This document shows positions 1 through 12,700 of a stretch of DNA of 64,000 nt, piece after piece. Made by a program: the position numbers and the translations under genes. Position 1 is the first letter of the stretch; each line of letters begins with the position of its first letter. The notes below the pieces were generated by a model. It was not told the origin of the DNA. It ran no database searches and saw only the letters and a list, made by a program, of their open reading frames with translations. The stretch comes from Membranipora membranacea (Eukaryota; Bryozoa; Gymnolaemata; Cheilostomatida; Membraniporidae), in contig OU612068.1 in NCBI GenBank assembly GCA_914767715.1, forward strand, positions 22,628,001 through 22,692,000, written 5' to 3'.

Positions 1-1048
1 TCTATTTTTCTATGGATTGAAATCAATATACAGATTATAGAATTAACAATTTAGTCATTATTATAATAGAGATAATAGTAAGTGGTTATAAATACAAGTG
101 TCATAAAGAGGTGCATCAGTGAAGGTCGCCAAAAATAAATCTTTGTTCCATTTAGGCGAGCATAGGTGTAGAGTTTGAGTAATTTCGTCTATGGGTGGTA
201 AGTTTGGCCTGATCAGAGTAATAATTCTCAACCATCGTGATGCACTGTGTGTGGGGCCAACAGTATTCAAGTAAAAAAATGAAACATATGAAAAAAATAT
301 ATATTCTAAATTATAATAATAAATTTACAACAATTCAATTTCAGAACCCCTTAATTTGCATCACAATTTTTAACAGGAGCATCGACACTGAATTTCAATA
401 TCCTGCATAGTGGGAACTCATCATAACTACAGCACAAGACGAATTCAAGTATTCATCAGAATCTTTCCAAGAAATGGAAATAACGCTCACAAATAAATAT
501 TGGATGGCATAGGAAATATCCCTCAATAGTATAAACTAGCTGTTAGGAATTTGAGCCATGTTCTTAGTCATCTATGTTAATAATACTAGAAAATAGGAGT
601 GCAATCTACAATATAGCAGTGCAATCCTCTGTTATCTAATCAGGGGCCACATTCAGTGCTGTCCGGGCATCGCACCATACCCCCCGGAGCACTGACAGGG
701 ACACTCAGGCTATATGGTCATAGTGTACCCAATTATACGGAGCCACCTCGAGGCATTTACAGCTACATAATACAGCTTTATCTCATCTGTAGATAAATTA
801 GAATGCCTAGCCTAACCATAGGTCTGATTGTTTCATATCAGCTATCACAACCTCGTGGTATAAGTTTGTGTCAATCCAGTCCTGCTCTGAAGAGATATAA
901 TACTTTGGCATTTGACCTCTAGAGCAGTCGATGGAATAGTTAGCTGAGTGTTTGACTTCCATTGGGTAGAAGAGTAGAGTCATAGTGAGCCATTGCCTGC
1001 TCACGATTGATTGAGCGATTGTTGTAGTCTGGGATTTATTAAGTAAGA
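1..1048. other. Intergenic DNA downstream of WIP gene
   Basis: No convincing coding exon was seen on either strand. The stretch is AT-rich with a more GC-rich island near 640-760 that looks like an old dispersed repeat, but I could not assign it to a family. It receives the 3' end of the minus-strand WIP gene. Confidence 0.5.
1035..1040 (-). other. Polyadenylation signal of WIP gene
   Basis: The minus strand reads AATAAA beginning 8 bases after the TGA stop at 1049-1051. It is a canonical hexamer but very close to the stop, so a more distal signal may also be used. Confidence 0.4.
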
Positions 1049-4000
1049 TCAGCGGTGAGGTGGAGGGGGCGGTGGTGGACCCCGATCGCCTCCTTCAAAA
1101 AGAAAAAGAATACTTTATTGTAACACAGAGCAGCATCTATTGAACACACAGGAATAAGGATTTTTCTCTTTACAAGCAGGAAGCAGGAAGCTGTCTGTCT
1201 CTCTATCCAGAGTTGAATGTTGAATGCGAAAATTGGATTTAGTCATAGATTTTTATCATTATAGCAACCTACACAATTTTGCTCAAATTTTAAAGATCTT
1301 TTATGAAAATCTATCCAGCAGAAATTATCGATGAGTAAGAAATAGGAGGAAAACTTGCTATAGTTGAATTGAACCATAGCCCAATGCTATACCCTGATTG
1401 GATGATGAAGAACTTTGTTTGCTTACAGTTACAGCATACAACCGTAATATGAAAAAACTGCTCAACTTACAAAAAATAAAGATATTTGCCAATGTAGGTC
1501 AGTCAGGTTAGCTGAGAATGTTATCTAAACAATTTATCATGATCAAAAGTGTTAATTTACAGATTGAGTACATGTATAACAGTCTGTTCAGTATCACCAA
1601 TTATCAATCGATCTAACAGTACCTCCCAGAGTATACATCCTTAATCAGTGCTATTTTCTCCTAGTTCAAAGTTTCACACAGTGATACAAGGCTTGCCTAC
1701 TTACTTCCTTGATGCTGAGTGTTTCGCCTCTGTTGTGACTTGCTGGGGTACACTTTATTACATGCTGTAAAAGGCTCTGGCTGAGGAAAAGTATTAGATT
1801 GTGGAAAATTGAACCTCGCATCCAAATCTGAAAAGATAATATAATAGCAGGTATAAATTACAACTCTTACTTGAAATCTGAAGTGGGTTTTACGCATAGG
1901 AGGATCTTATGAACGTTGGCTGACCTCATAGAAAGTAGTGTAAGTGGTGATTGGCTTAAGACTCCAATAAATGGACCATTGCATTGCACAGTCATCAAAC
2001 AATGGTCACAACCATCACTGCAAGTCATCTTGACTATTAGATATATCACTCCTATGAGGGTATGTTATCGTCATTCTCAACTCATCAATTAGGGGATTAT
2101 ATCGATACAACGACACACAGAAAACATACCTCTACCAAACCCTCAATTTATCCCTATACATTATCATGACAGTCTTAGGAAATGATAATTTGTCATGCCC
2201 ACAGGCAAGTATAATTTGCACATTCTTTACCTGTCCTATGCAAACATGCAGTTGAGGCTTAGTTGTGTATGTATGATACATATTAGCTAACAAGTCTACT
2301 AGTAGCTCAAGTTTAACCAGAACTGACCAATGCTTTGCTTATATAAATCATTGTGATGAGCATAGAAAGGTATGAGTACAAAATGTGGGATGCCACCAGC
2401 TACCAAATCACTTGAGGACAAAAGCTACTGAAATTTAAGTCCTTGCTATGCGAGTATGGGGAAGCACTCTTAAATAGATTAACTCACAGCATTGAACTTC
2501 CTACCTTTTCGATGAGCAAACGGCAAAAACCAAACAACACTCAGAACTTGCCTCAAAACGAGAACGTGGAAACTATTTACACCACAATTGCTTTGTTCCA
2601 TTCCTGTTGCCTTGACAGCAAAAACTCATTTGCATTTTTTACATGTCCTTTTTCTTAGCCCATAATTACTATTTCCTAAAGAAATGCCTCGTTCATTAGT
2701 AAGAGCACACTGGAGATGGCTACCAACATGAGGTTATGTAAAAACTACAATATTGCATTTGAATTGGAAATACATCTTGGTTTAAATACGTCATGGACCT
2801 TGTAAATCAGCACATCATTGTGGTCACTGGCTAAAGAACACCAGATTCACCCCAGCTATGATGACTGTTAAACCTCTTAAATTTTCTAGAACTTTGGATT
2901 CTGCAAAATAACCACTGACTGACTGTCTATAAAGCCAGTGTATCTATCTGGGTTCCAAACTGCGACATCGCAAAGAGAGGATCTCTGTGTGGGACATATC
3001 TTGTGACAGCGCAGACGTTTGTTATATAATCAACAAGTGAGGCATACCTGTAAGATCCATGAGTGAGGAGTTTCTGGCACCAGATGACATTCTTGTGGGA
3101 GGTGGTGGTGGTGTATTCATGTTCTTATTTCTTAGTGATACTGGAGCATTAGGAGGTGGTGGTGGAGGTCCAGACCTCGAAGGTGGCTGTCCTGGTGTAG
3201 GTGGTAATGGTGTTCTAAAACACATGACAGCAAATGTCAAACGCTTGTTTGCGCATCAATGTCTGTGACAAGTATGTCATTATTCAACTTAACATTCCAC
3301 TTCTCAATACCGATATAACAAACACAACATAAGAATACACAAAAATCATTATAATTTAATATGATTGGTATGTGGTACCATAGTGAATCCAGATCTAATA
3401 TTATAAACTAGATTTGCAATAAATCATGACATACCTTGGTGGGGGCGGTGGAGGTGGTTGCCCTCCACCTATGCTCCTCCTTGCTCCCATGGTTCCTCCG
3501 CCAGTTGTTAATGAAGTATTAGGATTTCGGCCAGGTGGTGGTGGTGGCGGAGCTCCACCTCCATTTTGTCGACTTGGTGGTGCGGGCAGGTCTCTGTTAG
3601 CACGCGGCGGTCCACCTCTGTCTCTACCTGGTGGTGGTGGAGGTGGTCCACCAGCTCCAGGAGGTGGCGGTAAGGGCCTGCCTCCCATACCACCAGGAGC
3701 CGGTGGAGGAGGACCTGGTGGTTTGTGACCTGAGGGAGGGGGTGGTGGAGGCCCACTGTGAGGTTTCCTACTGGAAGGTGGTGGTGGGGGTGCTGCAGCA
3801 GGGGTTGGGGGTGGTGGTAACGATCGTCCACCTGGTGCTCCTCCAGGCGGTGGCGGAAGAGGACGACTATCCTGTGAACCTGGTTTAGATGGTAACGGTC
3901 TACCAGGCCCGGCAGATGTCCGTGGGTTTGCTGCTGGCGACATGGAAGGTTTATTAGCACTTGACGGAGGGGGTGGAGGCCCCTTGTTGATTGCACTAGA

Positions 4001-4977
4001 AGACCGGTTTGCTGCCGGTGGTGGCGGCGGTCCTTTGTTTATTTGATTAGAAGAATTAGAGTTAGGCATTCTAGGCTTGCCGCCTGCTGACGGTGGCGGG
4101 GGTGGTGTCCCCCCTTGACGGAATGGTGATTTAGCAACACTAGAAGCAGAGTCATTTTTGTTTTGCTGACTGAAATTATTAGGTCCATTTCTCATACCAG
4201 GAGGTTTCAGCGCTGCTCCACCAGCTCCTAAAAAAGTTACCAGAAACAATTATATCTATATGTCATCATTATATATCAATCCCAATTTCCTAAGCATAAG
4301 AAATATAAAATCTTGCATGGCCATTACTATGTTACATTACCTCCTGTAGGTCTTGGAGCACCTGCAGAGCGTAGTTTGGGCATTCCTCCAGCAAACATGC
4401 CTCCTAGTCCTGCAGGGCCACCGCCCATTGAAGGGGCAGCACCATTACTTTGGCCTCCTCGGCCACCTCCGCCGCCTCCTCCTCCGCCACCTCCTCCAGG
4501 CTTCACTGCAATATTGAGAATAGACTTTTGTAAATGACATATGTATCATAGCGATTAGACAGTTAGCTATCAGGAAAAGTAATTACTTGACACCTGTTAG
4601 GCTGAGGTATGCAGCTATATTTCTCGTAGCTATCTGTGATATCGACACTGGTTTAAGTAAACAATTAAACATCAGAAACAATAAGCATAGTATCATTAGT
4701 TATCATACTTCATAAGCGGAATATAATATTTTGTTATTGACAGAGCAAACGCATACTCCGAGATTTCTTTACTTTTCTTACCTCCACCTACTGTTGGAGC
4801 ACTACGGTCATTAGTGACTGTCTTTTTAAGACGAGCTCCTTGTTGTATAGAGCCCAGTAAGGCACCTCTTCCAGCTCCAGCGGGAGCAGCTTTGACTTTA
4901 AATCCTTTTGCCGACGACGGTGGTGGGCCTGGGGGCGGAGGCCCAGGGGGTGGCGGCGGCGGGGGTGGTGGAGGCAT
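1049..4977 (-). CDS. WIPF1: WASP-interacting protein (WIP/verprolin), complete
   Basis: Six coding exons on the minus strand: 4977-4782, 4505-4341, 4227-3435, 3214-3048, 1827-1705, 1092-1049; all junctions are GT-AG, phases agree, and the product is 495 aa, near the roughly 500 aa of vertebrate WIP. The protein starts with a proline run, then a WH2 actin-binding motif at about residues 36-62 (RGALLGSI, then LKKTVTNDRSAPT), a glycine-rich tract with GGMFAGGMPKLRS, a long proline-rich middle with many APPPPPP-type profilin and SH3 ligands, and a C-terminal WASP-binding segment at about 441-475 (ARFNFPQ, then PEPF and YPSK). By family knowledge it binds G-actin and stabilises WASP/N-WASP, promoting Arp2/3 actin assembly in endocytosis and cell cortex. 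The symbol marks the family; which of vertebrate WIPF1/2/3 is nearest is not implied. The 5' UTR exon starts at 5021 and begins with a tiny upstream ORF. Confidence 0.93.
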
Positions 4978-5021
4978 GTTACAGAGAGCATGCGCTAAGA
5001 ATCCACCTTCTACCACCACAT
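4978..5021 (-). promoter_or_regulatory. 5' UTR segment with minimal upstream ORF
   Basis: A 3' splice site (TTTCAG) on the minus strand precedes position 5021. The exon then opens with ATG TGG TGG TAG, a three-codon upstream ORF, before the WIP start ATG at 4977. It could lower translation of WIP. This rests on the predicted acceptor; an unspliced 5' UTR would change it. Confidence 0.4.
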
Positions 5022-5780
5022 CTGAAACTACAAAAGGAACAGAGTTCAACAAGTTATATATGTTTTAAAAATGCAGTATAACAATCAAAACATTGTTTAC
5101 CAACCCTAGAAGAGTAGGAAAAATTCGTCATTTTACAAATGCTTGAAATGGCTAGCTAAAATTTACTCAACTATCTTTTTACTTTATATATAGAGTGCCA
5201 CTTTGGCTAGCTAAAATATTGTGTTGGCTGACCTTAGGTCATCCTTCAACTAGCTAAACCAAACGCAAAACAAATTAAGACCATAGATCAGGGAGTATAT
5301 TGACAGTCTATAAATCAGACAGTCATGGCCATGCCTTTTAATTTTCTATCAGAGGGGCCTGATTAAATGATTTGCATGAACCTCAACATGACAACGATCC
5401 TACTCATTACAAGACTGCAGTCCATCGTGTTCATAGTATATGTATAGCAAATCTACAAAGAGCTAAAAACACAGCTATTGATCGGCCTGTGTAGTGAAAG
5501 ATTGTAACGAAAGAACTGTTAGAGAAGCTGGCCAAAGTAAACAGAGTACCAAGGAGCAAACCTGATGATGTTGTGTAGTTAATGAGGAGGAAAAAATTAG
5601 TCTTTCTATGATGCACGAATATCTACTAGTATTAGGTAGAAGCAAAGAAGAGAAGTTCATTGGTAAGGAGCTGTATAAATTTATACGCTTGCATTAAAAT
5701 TAGGACTAGACAGGCCCTTAAGATAGTGAATGCTGAAACATGGTTCAGGATATACTTCAAAGCTAGCCATAGAGGGATTT

Positions 5781-5955
5781 TGACACTTTTGTTACTAGTG
5801 AGAATTAGCCTAGCTAGTTAAGTGACACTTTTGTTACTAGTGAGAAGTAGCCTAGCTAGTTAAGTGACACTTTTGTTACTAGTGAGAAGTAGCCTAGCTA
5901 GTTAAGTGACACTTTTGTTACTAGTGAGAAGTAGCCTAGCTAGTTAAGTGACACT
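5781..5955. repeat. 42-bp tandem repeat, four copies
   Basis: Copies start at 5781, 5823, 5865 and 5907 and are nearly identical (copy 1 has AATTAG where others have AAGTAG). A partial fifth copy follows. The unit begins TGACACTTTTGTTACTAGTG and ends in a CTAGCTAGTTAAG stretch. Such near-identity suggests recent expansion and likely length variation between individuals. Confidence 0.95.
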
Positions 5956-6053
5956 CGTCATCATGATTATTTATTGTATGATTTGACTTTGAGTAGATAG
6001 ATGGCTTAGGTATTTTATGTTTGAATGAGGGTCAGACTCAGTAGAGAAATGAA

Positions 6054-6103
6054 TCAAGGAGTAAAGTCAGATCAGTAAAGATCAGTAGTCTTTTACTCCT
6101 TGA
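6054..6103. repeat. Short hairpin, CAAGGAGTAA family
   Basis: Inverted arms TCAAGGAGTAAA and TTTACTCCTTGA, 12 bp each, are separated by 26 bases. It is one of five such palindromes in the window (also 22225, 23261, 54840, 63503). Confidence 0.8.
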
Positions 6104-6773
6104 ATGAATGAGATACTGAGGAGAAGTATGATATCAACATAATTGTATGACACAGACAGTGAGAAGAATGCTGAACATTTGGCTTATGCAACAGATGCAG
6201 GTATCTGATTGATGAAGTGAAGAAGATTAGAGTAGTGACTGTGAGTAACAGTAATGAGTAAGTAATAAGTAAATGAGACTATTACAGTTTTAATTCTATT
6301 AGAAAGACTTAACTGCTTAACAAACAAACCTGCTCAATACAAAAGGATCTCTTGTTCAATTCCCATCCACAGATTACACAAGACAGCACAATTAAGCAGG
6401 TAATTACAAGGAGTTAGGGCTTCTAATCCAACAGCTTTGCGGAAATCAAGTCTCCAAGGGTGGATTTCCAAAACTAAATTGAAATAAAATATGTGAACTT
6501 CCGGATTGAGAATTAGAAAATTACTTGCAAAACTTAAATAAAAATATGCTTAAAATTTACCCTTGAATCATGATGTTTTTAGTATGAGATAAGTAAGAAT
6601 CATGTGATAAAAAAATATTTTTGTTAAAAAATTGGATTTTGGTTCATATTCCTTGACCTATATCTTTCCACCTCAAAGTGAAAGTAGAATTTGAAGTAGC
6701 AGACACATTTTAAGAAAAAAGTAGTGAGCAGAGAGTCATTTCCTACTGGCTTGAGTCATTGCTGACAGAAGCC

Positions 6774-9700
6774 ATGGCAGATGTATCAAAAAGAGGTGGT
6801 GCATTTGCAAAGGTTGTTCAAAAGACTCTTGTGAGAACAAGAACTAAGGTAAGTTGGTTTCCAGTCAAAACTAGCTAAAGAGAAAGAAGAATAAAGTGTT
6901 TTACTTACTAAAGTTAGTAAACAAAACTTGCACACTACTACAGTCACTCAGACACAAACTGACTCAACTGTTCTGTTGACTTCATTGGTTTTATGGTGAT
7001 TGATTGATTACCAAATTATCATTCTGCCCTTAGCTTCAAATTGAAGATGATTTTCTAGTTGATGATCATTCAAGTTCATCATTTCTTTTTCTTGCTTCAC
7101 ATCAAATTTCAAAACCAACGAATGAACTCCAGTTGAAACAGAGAGATGTGGCTCATGACCACATAACATATATACTTACAGTGACAGGGGCATGCTTACC
7201 ATCATCACAGGAATATGTCCCATAAGAAACAAATCCATTCTACATCATCTTGCATTGATTTTTGCAAGACGTGGCAAGGAAGAGTATTAGGATATGGCCC
7301 CTTGGATATATGGTGTCATCATTCATTACCCGCTGTACCACTCCCCCTCACCATTATGTCATATGATCATACCAGGCCCAGAATCAAATGATTTCTGATG
7401 ATTCATACATATATGTACCTCAGCCTGATGCTGCATTCACTGATCATTTATATATCACTATAACAGAAGAACTGATCAACTGAGTCAGTTCATGCTCTTA
7501 TCGGTAGTATTTATGAAAACAGGGCAATTCAATTCAAGGTCCCAATTTGCTAAAGTCATTGCACAAATTAAATTCAATAGTCATATTGCCTGATTTCTAC
7601 CTGGGTAATTAACATCTTTGTATTCCTATAGACTTGCTGTGACAGGAACTGATTGCGCTTGATTGCCAGTTTTTATAGTTGCATATCTATGTTGACCTGT
7701 TACTGAAATTTTCAGGTGTTACAAAAAGCTGGAAAGGCAGACAAAACTACTGATGATGTTTTTAAAGACAATGTCGCTGCATTTCAAAAGCAACAGGTAG
7801 GTGCACCCCCTCAATACTTGAAGTTCCTCAGTGTTTCCTGGTAAAGTTAAGTGATATATTCATGTCGGCCTTGAGCAATTCTTCAAAACATCAGTTCTAA
7901 ATCAGCAGCATAATAATTCTGTTGAGAGAGTTCTCAATGTGAAACATTGTCAAAGTTATATTTCTTTTCTGCAGGCAACTGCCATGCGTCTACAGAAGGA
8001 AATGAAACACTATATCACGTGTGTGAAGGGTAAGCAATGATATTAAAATAAATCATTCTAGCAACTCAACTCCAACTTGGAAAGTAAACATAATATAAGC
8101 TGAGTGCACTAAATAAACCATAAAATGCATGACTGCTCAAATAAGACTGTTTCTGTGTCAGTGACTCCATTTTTGATTAATGAGGCAGTAATGTTCAAAC
8201 AGTAATTGGTGTATTTCTAACGTGGGACTGCAGCCTACCATCCATAGTGGTCAATATAAAAAATCATTTAGTTTATCAATTAATTTAACCACTTGATGAA
8301 TCAGCATCCCATCAGATTGATGGTTTCTGTAATTTGTTGATCAGATGAGTGTACGCTTTTATCAGCAGCCTTGGTTTATCTGTCAGAATGAACAGCCATG
8401 GATTCCCCTTCTTATTTCAGCCATGTCAGCAGCAGCGAGGAGTCTGTATGCAGTACTGAGAGAGGTCTATGAGGAGGAATGGTATGACCCTCACACCGTC
8501 AACTCAACTCTCAATGTAAGTCAATGTGTCATCTTATCCATCCATCCAATCTTAGAGTCACCATAACCATCATAAGATGGTTATTCGCCAAGTGGAGATC
8601 GTGGCTGAACTCAATCATGGATTGTGATACTTTATGGTGATGGGATTTGGTACATGAGTATTAGTTGCCAACACAAGATATCCAAAACATGTTCAATTTG
8701 TTTCTGTACGCTCTTAACACAACTTGTGAGATATCCAGAAACAACAAGAATTAAGCCAGGAAACGCGCCACCAAGTAGGGTAAAGGGTACATCTTCACAG
8801 CAACCAATTTAACATAATCCAACTTGTTTGTATATTACATGGTGAAGTGTTTTTCATGTATCATGTACTTGTTGGCTGTACACGCTAACCAGCACTTTAG
8901 TCAGGTTATGTCATACTGATCTCATGTACGACATAGATCACATGGGATTTGGAAAGGTTCAATAGCACACAGCATCTAAACTGATAGAGTTCCTATAGGG
9001 ATGCGCCATTCATACTATCCTATTGATAGAACTGAATGTCAGTTAGTATGTGTCGCAACGATTACCTATCAGATAATCACGTTGTTACAATTGATGATCA
9101 AAAGTTATCTATTGGTGACCTTTCGTTAGCTTCAGGCCGGGTTGTTGAATATTCACCGGTGCATAAGAAACCTCTATAAGTCAGACTGGCTTTTGTTGAC
9201 ACGTTGAAAAGAAATATATCGCTTTGTACTTGACATAAGAAAGCAAAACATTTGCCTACTTGTTTTTAATACCCTCAGCCATGCGGATTAAGTGTTGAAC
9301 ATTCTCAGTTCACACATTAGGCATGGCATAGTGATACCTGCTGGGAAAATATACAATTTATAACTTTAGGTGTAATTAATTCTGTTGATTGGAAATGGCA
9401 GATTGGACTCCACTTTCTATCTTTGCAGTTTAATCAGAGACTATAGATAATATCTAATGCCAGCCAAGATCCAATAGCTCCGGTAGATTCACACCCGTGG
9501 TCGATAAAGGGGCAACAAAATACTTCATGTACTTTCTCCCAGATTGCTTTTTGAATGCCTGGTTTTACCAGCTCGGTCATTATGCCTAGTAATCACTAAA
9601 AAACAGGAGCTGTTACAATGGTATTTAGGCATATAATGATCGATTCATGTATTTGTACAGTATAAATTATAGATCAGCAGACCCTAGGATATACACGCTA

Positions 9701-12700
9701 TTTTTAATTCGCTAAGTGCTGCTCGCATTCCATTTGCTGCCTTCATAGATCACCCAACATTTCCTGATATGAATTAGTAGGGTTGTTGAAAGCATTAATC
9801 TCATTTCACTGATATCGTGATGAGTTAGTGTTGTGTTTAGGGTCTATGGGAGGGAGGATCTGGCACTTACAGCACAGTTAGGGCCTGTAATTAAGTCTTT
9901 AAAGATGCTCTACCATCCTAAGTCTGACTCACACATTTCATGTTATTTGACCATTGACCGTGCCAATAAGTTATTGTGTTTGTAACCCTGGATTTTTTGG
10001 AAAAGATTCAACTACATCATGTTTGTGAGTGTATTGAACAGCTGACCAGCATAACTTGAAGTAGCACACTTGTGATGGTGACAATTTTGCAAAACGATGA
10101 GCCGCCACTATCTGAGATTTTGTATCTTATCTGTATCTTAGAACCTGAGCACCTTGTCAGGTTCAGTGCCGTTCAGTAGAGATTGTCTCAAGGTTATCCT
10201 TCTGGTAGAATCGTCCAGACCCACTCTGCAATAATGTATACCAGCTATGAATAATAATTATTTCTCTCTTATTTCGCAGCAATTAGATCTGATGAATACT
10301 AACTATGAAGCCGAGTTATCGGAAAGAGTTTTCACAGATGTGAATGAGTATGTCGATCAGTTCCCCATATACAAGGTATGTCTATATGACTCAAACATAA
10401 ACATATGATAGTAGTGATATGTTTACGACTCAAACAAACAAAACTCTTTCACTAACTCATTATGGTTTATGAAAGAGCAGAGTTTTGACTCCAACCACCA
10501 GCAATAAACTATGACAAGACCTTATGAGATCAGCAGCTGTGCCCTCATAGTCTGACTCACATCACACATCAATGGAAGTGTACAACTACCATTTGATGCA
10601 CAAGAAACCAAGGAACTGCACGGTCAGGCTCAGCAACGCAAAATAATCCCGGTACATACATCCTTTGGTCATACAATGCACTCATAATCATATGAGTGAA
10701 TCACTTTTCTCCTATCAATCCTATATATCTGCCTATGTGGTGGTTGCCCCCTTCCTCTGGCCTAGTCGCAATAATGAGTTATATGTCTGAGCATGTACTG
10801 TTATCTGTTGTGGTTATTCGAAAGGATTAGCTGAAAACTTTTTACATATTTCAACCAACTCAAGGCACCTTATAGTTAGGATAAAGTGTGGGTGTCATAC
10901 TTGATTCATTTGTGCCCGTCAGTGGCTTCTTGTTCATGAAATATGACCAATGAAGCCGAGACCAGCCTGGACGCCTTCTGGTCAGACTGTCGAGGAAGGT
11001 ATTTCGAATACCATGCCTCGAGGAAGGTATGCCACGCTCTTGCCTATTGAGACCAGCCTTAAAGCCTTGCCCACAATCTACATGGTCATGTGGACATTGT
11101 ACTGTGTTAATAAGCCACCGTGGCTTGCAGTCAAGGACTAGGTAATAACAAATTGGGCGATTTGTGATAAATTTTGGCTGTAATTTGTATGAATAATCTG
11201 GATAATGATCAGTTAGGTCTAGCAGGTTTTTGTTCTGATTCATTCATCAGTGTACTGTACCTACAGTATTATACACCCTGAGTGAAACCTTGTAAGTTTG
11301 TCTACAAACAAGGTAGTGTACCTTGTTATTGTGAGCTGGATTGCTGCTCTGTATAACGGAAACAATAATATTACTTGCCAGTTTTCATGATTGTCCTCCG
11401 CAAGGATTTTGTGTGAAAAAATACCAGGGTACCGCAAAATAATATAGAAATGACCAACTTTATATGACTCAATTGCTACTTAGAACTACTCAGTATTGAA
11501 TATCAGATGCAATTTATCTTAGACGCCACTCCCAGCTTCTGTTGATGCAGGTCATGGCACACAGGTCTATTTTGCGATACCCTCGCTGTTTAGAGTGTTA
11601 TTGGAGCCGCACTGTGTTGAGCTGCTCGCTTTCAGTGCAAATTAGTCCTGTCAAATCATCTCATGTTTATGATGTGTCAGACAGACAGGTTCAATAATAA
11701 AGCTCCTGTCAAGTTTCCTCAAGGCAGAACATTCTAGTGTGGCCTCCAATAAATACTGAGGGAGCTCAACAAGTGCTACCAATATAAATGCTACTATACA
11801 TAGGCTGATGACTTATTTTAAGTATTGTCATGTGACACCAGCATGCTTCGCCAAAGCAATCCTGGTGCGGACGGCAAAGTATAACATTTTCTAGTTTGCC
11901 AGCTCAAAGTTCATATTCAATGCAGCAGTGTGAATTCAGTGATGTGAAATTGTTGCACTTTGCGCTTTTGTGAAAATTCACAGACTTGAAATTTGATTTC
12001 AACGTGTCAAATTTCTGTTTGTTCTTTTTTCAGGAGAAGATGAATAAAAGAAGACGGAAGTTGTTGGATTATGATAACGCTAAGCATGCCCATGAAAGTT
12101 TATACTCAGCCAAGAAGCCAGATCATAATAAAATATCTAAGGTCAGCCCACTGAAACTTAATCCTCAATATTATCTTAGCTTACTTCCTGCCAACAATAG
12201 GCTTACAGGACTAGGGTAGGCTGTGAATATAGCAGCATCCCATGTTCCTATTGTTTGCTAACTTGAATCATACATGAATATTTATACAGATGTTAGCTGT
12301 GCATATTATTACATTTTGCCACTGATTGCTCTAACTTTCTGTCAGCCCACACACTTTCCTCTATGAATGCTAGAATGCTGACCTCTAGGTAACATATAAG
12401 CTGCCTCTATCAACGCTTGGCTGCTTAATCCGATGCCCTGGAGGTATGCATATTGACTCATCCCTAGCCTTGATTACATTGAGCGTTCTACACACCTGGG
12501 ATGTGCTATTATGCACAGCAGTGCTGCTCGTCTCTTGTATCTGAAATAGGATTTTCACTATTCTCCCACAATCAAAGAAGGTCTCATATTACTAGTAATG
12601 TGCTTTCATTCATGTTCAAAGAAATCCCCTGTCAACGCTATTTCCATAAATATTCTCACATCAACAGCCAAGTTGGGTGACCTAGTATATAATCTGATAG

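Larger units (their letters stand above)
5022..6773. promoter_or_regulatory. Divergent WIP-amphiphysin intergenic region
   Basis: No coding sequence is seen between the 5' ends of WIP (minus) and amphiphysin (plus). It must hold the amphiphysin promoter and probably the WIP promoter or its first non-coding exon. It contains a 42-bp tandem array (5781-5955) and one hairpin of the CAAGGAGT family (6054-6103). No TATA element could be assigned with confidence. Confidence 0.5.

Noticed and set aside
640-760. GC-richer stretch resembling a repeat
   Set aside because: No second copy in the window and no RNA polymerase III boxes, so no family could be claimed.
3426-3888. Open frames rich in Gly or Val opposite and overlapping the WIP proline exon
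   Set aside because: They are shadows of proline codons in the real WIP exon.
10860-11243. 127-residue open frame on the minus strand in an amphiphysin intron
   Set aside because: No recognisable domain, no splice context, and base composition like the surrounding intron. Likely chance.
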